Shown: positions 6,297-11,585 of the stretch, piece after piece | Numbering within the stretch: position 1 is the stretch's first letter | Layout: the number at the start of each line of letters is the position of its first letter | Assembly: GCA_040758525.1 (NCBI GenBank) | Contig: JBFLVQ010000269.1 | Span: 1 to 11,585, forward strand | Reading direction: 5' to 3' | DNA from: JBFLVQ01 sp040758525 | Lineage (GTDB): Bacteria > Acidobacteriota > Blastocatellia > Chloracidobacteriales > JADJPF01 | Length of the DNA stretch: 11,585 nt | Made by a program: the position numbers and the translations under genes | Notes under the pieces: generated by a model | What the model saw: only the letters and a program-made list of their open reading frames with translations | What the model was told of the DNA's origin: nothing | Database searches by the model: none

Positions 6297-7265
6297 ATGA
6301 AAGCAGTATTTATTCGAAAATATGGTGGAGTTGAAGCACTAGAATATGGGGATCTGCCTGAACCAAAACTTGCTAAAGGTCAAGTCCTTGTTCAAGTACA
6401 TGCAAGCTGTGTAAACCCACGAGATTGGCTGCTACGAGAAGGACGATATATTTTTCGCTATATTATGCCTGCATTTCCAATCATTCTAGGTAGTGATATA
6501 TCGGGTGTTGTTGTTGATGCGGGGCCAGGTGCATATCGTTTTCGCGCTGGTGATGCTGTATTTGGTATGCAGACCGCTTTTGGCGGTATGGGCGGATATG
6601 CAGAATATATTGCTATTGACGAATCGGCACTAGCTCGAAAACCCTCTACCATCTCTCATGAAGAGGCTGCTGGTGTGCCCTGTGCAGCACTTACAGCATA
6701 TTCGGCACTGGTAAGAATAGCTCAAGTAAAAGATGGTAGTCGTATTGCTATTGTTGGGGCTTCGGGTGGAGTTGGCACTTATGCTGTACAACTGGCAAAG
6801 GCATTGGGTGCAACGGTAAGCACAATTACCAGTACTGCTAATATTTCTCTTATGGAATCATTGGGAGCAGATACCATTATCGATTATAAGCAACAAAAAT
6901 TTGCTTCCATACTTAATAATCAGGATGTTGTCTTTGATACCATTGGTCGGGAAAGTCTTGACAAATGTGCTACTGTGCTAAACAAGCATGGGCGTTATAT
7001 TACTACCATTCCAAATCTACAAAATTTTTGTCAGACTATTATTTCAAACTATATTCGCTTCTTGAGCCTTAACAGTACTAGAAGCACTCATATTGTGTTG
7101 GTGCCGGCTGATGGGCTGGCTCTTGAGCATATAGCAGCTTTAATGGCAAAAGGAAAGGTTCATACAATTATTGATGCAGTCTATCCTCTTTCTCAAGTAA
7201 AAGCTGCGCATGAGAAGAGTCGTACTTGGCGCACACGTGGAAAGATCATCTTGCATGTACAATAA
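6297..7265 (+). CDS. Zinc-free MDR oxidoreductase (quinone reductase-like, NAD(P)H dependent)
   Basis: This 322-residue medium-chain dehydrogenase/reductase resembles NADPH:quinone reductases. The N-terminal GroES-like domain has VQVHASCVNPRDWLLREG (32-49) and GSDISGVVVDAG (65-76). The Rossmann domain has GASGGVG at 154-160. The catalytic and structural zinc Cys/His ligands of alcohol dehydrogenases are absent, so a quinone, enone or similar electrophile is the likely substrate. The ATG at 6297 has an AGAAGA sequence just upstream, a weak ribosome binding site. The 41-bp gap after the hydrolase holds no terminator, which supports one TetR-hydrolase-MDR transcript. Its stop is 18 bp from the stop of the convergent minus-strand gene. 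Confidence 0.9.
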   Translation: MKAVFIRKYGGVEALEYGDLPEPKLAKGQVLVQVHASCVNPRDWLLREGRYIFRYIMPAFPIILGSDISGVVVDAGPGAYRFRAGDAVFGMQTAFGGMGGYAEYIAIDESALARKPSTISHEEAAGVPCAALTAYSALVRIAQVKDGSRIAIVGASGGVGTYAVQLAKALGATVSTITSTANISLMESLGADTIIDYKQQKFASILNNQDVVFDTIGRESLDKCATVLNKHGRYITTIPNLQNFCQTIISNYIRFLSLNSTRSTHIVLVPADGLALEHIAALMAKGKVHTIIDAVYPLSQVKAAHEKSRTWRTRGKIILHVQ

Positions 7266-7283
7266 ATTACCTATATAAGAGTT

Positions 7284-7691
7284 TCACCAACCGGGACGAA
7301 CTAGATCGCAAGCGTCATTTGGCTCATCGGTCCAGTAGTATTTTCCATATGGATGTTTTACAAGTCGTCGTCGATTGTGTAGGAATTCATTTAGAATGCT
7401 AACTTTTTCCCAATTCTCACCCTCCAGGGGGAAAAGTTCTTCTATACGATCACGCTCTTGTGATGTAAGCGGAACCCATCTTGTCCATAGATCATCTTCT
7501 CCATCAAATCTTCCTATCTCTTTACAATGTTGCAGGTAGATTTGTCCACAATCAACACATTGGTCTAGTGTGTAATCTTCGTGTACATCCTTTAACAGCG
7601 TACGAACCAGTTGAAAAGGCGTTTTCGGTATTGCAGTGCAACGTGCACAACCGAATGTATGGGATGTCGTTGATATGCTGTTATCACTCAT
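7284..7691 (-). CDS. Small CxxC/CxxC protein, probably zinc binding, function unknown
   Basis: This 135-residue protein has CARC at residues 15-18 and CVDC at 45-48, spaced like the two knuckles of a zinc ribbon or rubredoxin-like site. Further Cys56 and Cys128 lie outside the pairs. The rest is charged and rich in Trp/Tyr, and I recognise no domain. The ATG at 7691 lies inside the end of the VOC gene. The two overlap by 8 bases (ATGAGTGA), so it is almost certainly translated by coupling to the VOC gene. It is the last gene of the minus-strand ABC operon. It could be a partner or metallochaperone of the VOC protein or an immunity-like protein, but nothing in the sequence decides this. No terminator is visible in the short convergent gap at 7266-7283. 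Confidence 0.75.
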   Translation of the reverse strand: MSDNSISTTSHTFGCARCTAIPKTPFQLVRTLLKDVHEDYTLDQCVDCGQIYLQHCKEIGRFDGEDDLWTRWVPLTSQERDRIEELFPLEGENWEKVSILNEFLHNRRRLVKHPYGKYYWTDEPNDACDLVRPGW

Positions 7692-8088
7692 AATAACGGA
7701 CTTCTATTTCATTCCCTTCTGTGTCATTAATATAGAAAGATATCCCTTCACCTTTTGCGCCCCAGTTCTTATCTGATTCTCTATGAATAGGTATATTATA
7801 CATTTGTAACCGTTTTAATAACATCTGCCAATCATCAAACTCTACTGCTAAACAGAAATGGTTAAGGTTGGGAAAATAGCCTTTAAGATCATCTATCTTC
7901 TTCCATCTATTTGGTGGAAAAAGATCTATAACTGTGTTTGCATTTATACGAATTGAGGGAAAGGGGGCTCGGCCTTCTTTGTATTCATTAACTCTTTCAA
8001 CTTCAAATCCCAATATCTCAGTATAAAAATGGATTGCTTTATCAATATCATTTACATTTAAAACAATATGATCCATAGATACTCTCAT
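7684..8088 (-). CDS. VOC (glyoxalase/bleomycin-resistance/dioxygenase superfamily) protein
   Basis: This 134-residue protein is a single VOC domain made of two beta-alpha-beta-beta-beta modules. The first opens at MDHIVLNVNDIDKAIHFYTEILGF (5-28) and the second at LNHFCLAVEFDDWQMLLKRL (75-94). It ends GNEIEVRYYE. Likely metal ligands are His7, His77 and Glu129, the standard VOC pattern. Members include glyoxalases, extradiol dioxygenases, thiol transferases for fosfomycin and drug-binding proteins, and the substrate here is unknown. The ATG at 8088 has an AAGGAG ribosome binding site (8095-8100) 6 bases upstream. It follows the ABC gene by 32 bp with no terminator, so export and binding or modification of the same compound is a reasonable inference. 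Confidence 0.9.
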   Translation of the reverse strand: MRVSMDHIVLNVNDIDKAIHFYTEILGFEVERVNEYKEGRAPFPSIRINANTVIDLFPPNRWKKIDDLKGYFPNLNHFCLAVEFDDWQMLLKRLQMYNIPIHRESDKNWGAKGEGISFYINDTEGNEIEVRYYE

Positions 8089-8120
8089 ATTTTACTCCTT
8101 TTTATGCATTTACGATGTAT

Positions 8121-10010
8121 CTAGGAATTTTGTTTTTTATTAATACCGCTGCTTTGGTAGAGCGCTGCTTGACTAGCGTAGAGGTGTGCATAACGCTGGT
8201 TGCTTTCGATAAGCTGATTGTGCGCACCTTCTTCAACGATCTGACCATCTTCAAGGAACAGTATACGATCGGCAAGACGTGCAGAGGCCAATCGATGAGA
8301 GATAAACAACACCGATCTGCCTCGTGAAATACGGTGAAATTGATGGTAGATTTCTGCCTCTGCGCGAGCATCTAGTGAAGCAGTCGGCTCGTCCAGTACA
8401 AGAATAGCTGCATCACGTAAATAAGCTCGCGCTATCGCCAATTTCTGCCATTGTCCCATAGATAGTTGTTGACCTTCCTGAAAGTAAGTACTTCCCAGCG
8501 GTGTTTCATAGGCTAATGGTAAGTTTATTGCTACTGCATCTGCGCTGCTTTTTGCTGCTGCTAATTGAATGGCATCGTTATTATGTAGTTGCCGTAGATC
8601 ACCAAAACCGATATTTTCCTTTACTGTTAACTCATACCTAACAAAATCTTGGAAAACAGCGGTGACTCGATTGCGCCATTGATCAAGATCAATCTGAGAA
8701 AGTTCTACACCATCAACTGTGATACGGCCTATGGTAGGTCGATATAGACCAAGCAAAAGCTTTGCTAGGGTAGTTTTTCCCGCCCCATTTTGGCCTACTA
8801 GGGCAACATGTTCGCGAGGATGTAAAAGCAGATTAACTCCTGCCAGTACGGGCCTATCAGAACCAGCATAATGAAAAGATACATCTTCAAAGCGAATCTC
8901 AGGTATATCAGCACTCACTTCTATGCTACGGGCGGCAATCTCTGTGTGACTGTTAACCTGTTCTTCTACCATATCTAGATAATCTAACAGATCACCAATA
9001 TAGCGAAGATCATTATGAATATTTCCTATACCTGCTAGTAGAGTACTTACGCTATCACGGAAACGTTCGGCGGCGCTTAAATAGGCAGCGAAATGGCCAA
9101 TCGAGAGACGGCCACGTAGTATCAGCATAACCACGCCTAGTATCACGGATCCGTAAGTCAGTTGCTCTACTAGAGCAGATCTTAACAATGAGCGTGCTTG
9201 TGTGCTTGCCATTCCTAAACGTTCATCACGTAATCGAGAAAAAAGCTGCTGTCTCTTTTTTAAAAGATATTCTTGAAGCCCAAACAGACGTATTTCTGCA
9301 GCCGCCTCACGATTAATCATTAACTCACTTAGATAATTTAACATTCGTGTGTCTGCTGTCTGTTTGCGATCAAGTAGGAACTGCTTCAACGAGGAGTGTA
9401 GGCTACTGATATGCAATGGTAACAATCCTACCAAAAGAATAATGGGAAACAGCAGATGCGCCGAGCCTACATACAACAATAGACTAACAGCAGTAACTAA
9501 CAAAGATGGGATTGGAAAGAGATTTTCTATTGTACTGAATAGTCGCGTGTCCAAACCTTGTTGTGCACGCTGCAATTTATCGTAGAATGTCGGCTCTTCA
9601 AAATTGACCAATGGTAAACGGCTTGCTTTTTCTAGCAGGCGTTTCTGTAGACGCGCTTTTAGCCGCTCTTGTACATCGTCGCCAATCCATCTAACAATAG
9701 AGTTGATCAGCTCCTGTAACAGATTGGTAATCAGTAAGGCACTCAACCAAACCCCTGCTTCTGTTAATGCAGTATTGCCATTAGCAACACCAACGGCGTT
9801 ATCAATCGCTCGACGCAAAATAATTAGATTAAGAAAAGGCATCAACCCACTCACCAACGCAAAGACCGCCATTAGCATTATCTCACGAGAACCGAGTCTC
9901 CATAACAGACACAAGAATTTTGGTAAGTAACACCAATGGCCTAGCACGGTGCTATTCACTCTTAGTGCACAAATATATTCTGCTGTCTTCAGCCATTTTG
10001 ATCTTAACAA
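8121..10010 (-). CDS. ABC exporter half-transporter (TMD-NBD), downstream partner
   Basis: This is a 629-residue type IV ABC exporter subunit. The N-terminal six-helix membrane domain covers about residues 30-335; hydrophobic spans are clear near 44-66, 86-100, 165-205 and 284-298. The ATPase domain follows from about 370. Walker A is GQNGAGKTT at 406-414 (Lys412), the Q-loop is Gln454, the signature is LSMGQ at 516-520 (LSGGQ-like), Walker B is ILVLDEP at 536-542 with catalytic Glu541, and the H-loop is His572. All ATPase residues are present. It starts at TTG 10010, 2 bp after the partner gene's stop, with AAGGAG 5 bases upstream overlapping that stop. The next ATG in frame (residue 45) would cut the first transmembrane helix, so TTG is preferred. 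It likely forms a heterodimer with the upstream gene; substrate unknown. Confidence 0.93.
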   Translation of the reverse strand: MLRSKWLKTAEYICALRVNSTVLGHWCYLPKFLCLLWRLGSREIMLMAVFALVSGLMPFLNLIILRRAIDNAVGVANGNTALTEAGVWLSALLITNLLQELINSIVRWIGDDVQERLKARLQKRLLEKASRLPLVNFEEPTFYDKLQRAQQGLDTRLFSTIENLFPIPSLLVTAVSLLLYVGSAHLLFPIILLVGLLPLHISSLHSSLKQFLLDRKQTADTRMLNYLSELMINREAAAEIRLFGLQEYLLKKRQQLFSRLRDERLGMASTQARSLLRSALVEQLTYGSVILGVVMLILRGRLSIGHFAAYLSAAERFRDSVSTLLAGIGNIHNDLRYIGDLLDYLDMVEEQVNSHTEIAARSIEVSADIPEIRFEDVSFHYAGSDRPVLAGVNLLLHPREHVALVGQNGAGKTTLAKLLLGLYRPTIGRITVDGVELSQIDLDQWRNRVTAVFQDFVRYELTVKENIGFGDLRQLHNNDAIQLAAAKSSADAVAINLPLAYETPLGSTYFQEGQQLSMGQWQKLAIARAYLRDAAILVLDEPTASLDARAEAEIYHQFHRISRGRSVLFISHRLASARLADRILFLEDGQIVEEGAHNQLIESNQRYAHLYASQAALYQSSGINKKQNS

Positions 10011-10012
10011 AA

Positions 10013-11585
10013 CTACTCCTTGTACCAGCTAGCCTGCGAATTATATAGTTCTGCATATGGTCCACTGCTGGTGATCAACTCTTCATGTGTGCCTTGTTGG
10101 ACAATACGTCCTTGTTGGAGAAATAGTATACGATCTGCCATTCGCGCGGAACCAAGCCGGTGAGAAATAAAGAGCACAGTCTTACCTTGGGAAAGCTGTA
10201 GAAATTGGCGATAGATCTCTAGCTCAGCCATTGCATCCAATGCTGAAGCAGGTTCATCAAGTACAATAATATCTGGATTGCGTAAATACACACGTGCAAT
10301 GGCTAGCTTCTGCCACTCCCCTAGTGAGAGATCTTGGCCATTTTCAAACTCCTTACCCAATGGTGTATCGTAAAGCTTGGGAAGCTGACAAATAAATTGT
10401 GCGGCTGAACTCATATCTGCGGCTGCTTCGATTGCTGTTGTATCATTAAGTTTTGTTAGACAACCCAGGCCTATATTTTCGTAGGCGGTGAAGGCATAAC
10501 GCATAAAATCTTGCAATACCGCGCCTGTCTTTGCCCGCCAAGCTTGTGGAGAAATGGTTTGTAAATCGATACCATCGATTGTGATCGTGCCCTTGCTAGG
10601 CTGATAGAGTCCTAATAGCAACTTTGCTATCGTGCTCTTGCCTGCACCATTTTCGCCGACCAATGCGATACGTTCACCTGGACAAATTTGAAGATCTATT
10701 CCGGCAACAGCAAGCCGATCACTACCTGGATACGAGAAATTGACGGCTTGGAAATGTATACTCTTATGCAAGGTTTCTGGTGCTGCCATACCTGTTTTTG
10801 CTTCCTCACCCTGCAAGCCAAAAAATTGTTGTGCATAACCAATTTGGCTAAAGAATCTCTGAGATCTTTCTAAACGCCAACTGATCATTGCGATCTTGTT
10901 AAGGTAATCTTGTAGAGCATATAGAAAAGCAATCAATGCCCCTGCATCTATCTTTCCGCTGGCAGCAGCAAAGATTAGACTGAACCCAACCATACCAAAT
11001 AGGCCAATATTGATGACCTTTACAGGCAAACTCTTGATAATGTTGCTATGCCGCACAGAAGATATCTCTTTTAATATCTGCTCGGTTAGCTTCCCCCAGG
11101 TGCTAATAATATGTGTTGCTAGACCAAAGAGCCGTACTTCTGATGCTGCGTTACGCCGAATCACCAGATCGCGCCAATAATCGCGTCTACGCTGTAGAGG
11201 AGTTTGGTTGTAATTGATCTCTATTAACTCTCGCTCTCTAATAATTTGCCAACGTAGCACAAGCAGACTGCCAGCAAGCAGCAAGATTGGTACAGACCAA
11301 TCTATCTTTGCTAATATCTGCAGAATTGCCAAGCAACTAAACAATAATGAAACAAGCCTAAGTAGTTGTGTTAATTGATAAGCCAGTTGCGATTCATCCA
11401 TTGCTCGCCAGGCTCGTTGTAAAATATCGTGATAGGATGCATTCTCCAATAATTCCAAACGAACCGAGAGTGCTTTATCAAAGAACTTTTCATCGAAGCG
11501 TGTTCGTACCCTTTCTGTGAGTTGGGCAGCTAAATAACGCTGGAAGGTGTCAAAGAAGATCATCCAGTTTAAAAACCTGACTAAG
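10013..11585 (-). CDS. ABC exporter half-transporter, upstream partner (5' end outside window)
   Basis: This is the second type IV ABC exporter subunit. The frame stays open past the ATG at 11563 to the window edge. The ATPase order from that ATG is intact: Walker A GENGAGKST at 303-311, Q-loop Gln351, signature LSLGE at 412-416, Walker B IIVLDEP at 432-438 with Glu437, and His468. Alignment by eye with the neighbouring gene (shared EVRLFGL/EIRLFGL coupling region and YHDILQRA/YDKLQRA) shows that about 95-100 N-terminal residues, including the first transmembrane helices, are missing. The start therefore lies outside and the 11563 ATG is internal. The downstream gene begins 2 bp after its stop, as expected for a co-translated heterodimeric exporter. 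Both ATP sites look catalytically competent. Confidence 0.92.
   Translation of the reverse strand, partial: LVRFLNWMIFFDTFQRYLAAQLTERVRTRFDEKFFDKALSVRLELLENASYHDILQRAWRAMDESQLAYQLTQLLRLVSLLFSCLAILQILAKIDWSVPILLLAGSLLVLRWQIIRERELIEINYNQTPLQRRRDYWRDLVIRRNAASEVRLFGLATHIISTWGKLTEQILKEISSVRHSNIIKSLPVKVINIGLFGMVGFSLIFAAASGKIDAGALIAFLYALQDYLNKIAMISWRLERSQRFFSQIGYAQQFFGLQGEEAKTGMAAPETLHKSIHFQAVNFSYPGSDRLAVAGIDLQICPGERIALVGENGAGKSTIAKLLLGLYQPSKGTITIDGIDLQTISPQAWRAKTGAVLQDFMRYAFTAYENIGLGCLTKLNDTTAIEAAADMSSAAQFICQLPKLYDTPLGKEFENGQDLSLGEWQKLAIARVYLRNPDIIVLDEPASALDAMAELEIYRQFLQLSQGKTVLFISHRLGSARMADRILFLQQGRIVQQGTHEELITSSGPYAELYNSQASWYKE

Noticed and set aside
8102..8371. Minus-strand 89-codon frame overlapping the end of the ABC gene
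   Set aside because: It overlaps the conserved H-loop and C-terminal region of the ATPase in another frame and resembles no family.
8121..11585. ABC signature motifs LSMGQ and LSLGE as signs of a degenerate ATP site
   Set aside because: Both subunits keep Walker A Lys, Walker B Glu, Q-loop and H-loop, and signature variants of this type are tolerated in related exporters, so a dead site is not supported.
1..11585. CRISPR arrays, insertion sequences, tRNA attachment sites or phage genes
   Set aside because: No regularly spaced direct repeats, transposase or integrase frames, or tRNA-like sequences were seen on reading. No intergenic stretch exceeds about 150 bases.

Overview
The window is a chromosome-like bacterial segment of moderate GC. 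It is densely packed with genes in alternating strand blocks. There are no rRNAs, tRNAs, insertion sequences, integrases or CRISPR arrays. Every gene has bacterial signals: AAGGAG-type ribosome binding sites, ATGA-type overlaps and a TTG start. The gene mix fits a soil heterotroph such as a Ktedonobacteria-like member of Chloroflexota: HxlR and TetR regulators with redox enzymes, a secreted DUF885 hydrolase, and a paired ABC exporter followed by a VOC protein and a Cys-rich protein. That taxonomic guess rests on general resemblance only. A spore-forming Firmicute or another Gram-positive-like lineage cannot be excluded.

Layout. (1) Positions 1-1060, plus strand: the 3' part of an unrecognised protein built from three related modules, coupled by an ATGA overlap to a second unknown gene, then an intrinsic terminator. 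(2) 1084-4174, minus strand: an aldo/keto reductase followed by a DUF885 secreted putative metallohydrolase that has its own likely promoter. (3) 4322-4696, plus strand: an HxlR regulator divergent from the reductase, with inverted repeats between them. (4) 4820-7265, plus strand: a TetR regulator, an alpha/beta hydrolase and a zinc-free quinone-reductase-type MDR enzyme in one apparent operon. The operon is preceded by two interlocked 13-bp inverted repeats. (5) 7284-11585, minus strand: two adjacent half-transporter ABC exporter genes, a VOC protein and a small CxxC/CxxC protein, tightly spaced and probably one operon whose start lies beyond the right edge.

How the parts may work together (inference). 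Regions 3 and 4 look like two separate small-molecule-responsive switches. HxlR probably controls the reductase. TetR probably controls itself and two enzymes that could process an ester or carbonyl/quinone compound. Region 5 looks like an export and resistance cassette: a heterodimeric ABC pump, a VOC protein that could bind or modify a small molecule, and a probable zinc protein of unknown role.

Most genes belong to familiar families. The least explained items are the three-module protein and its partner at the left end, the interlocked operator-like repeats before the TetR gene, and the VOC/CxxC pair attached to the ABC exporter. No wholly new system is demonstrated.
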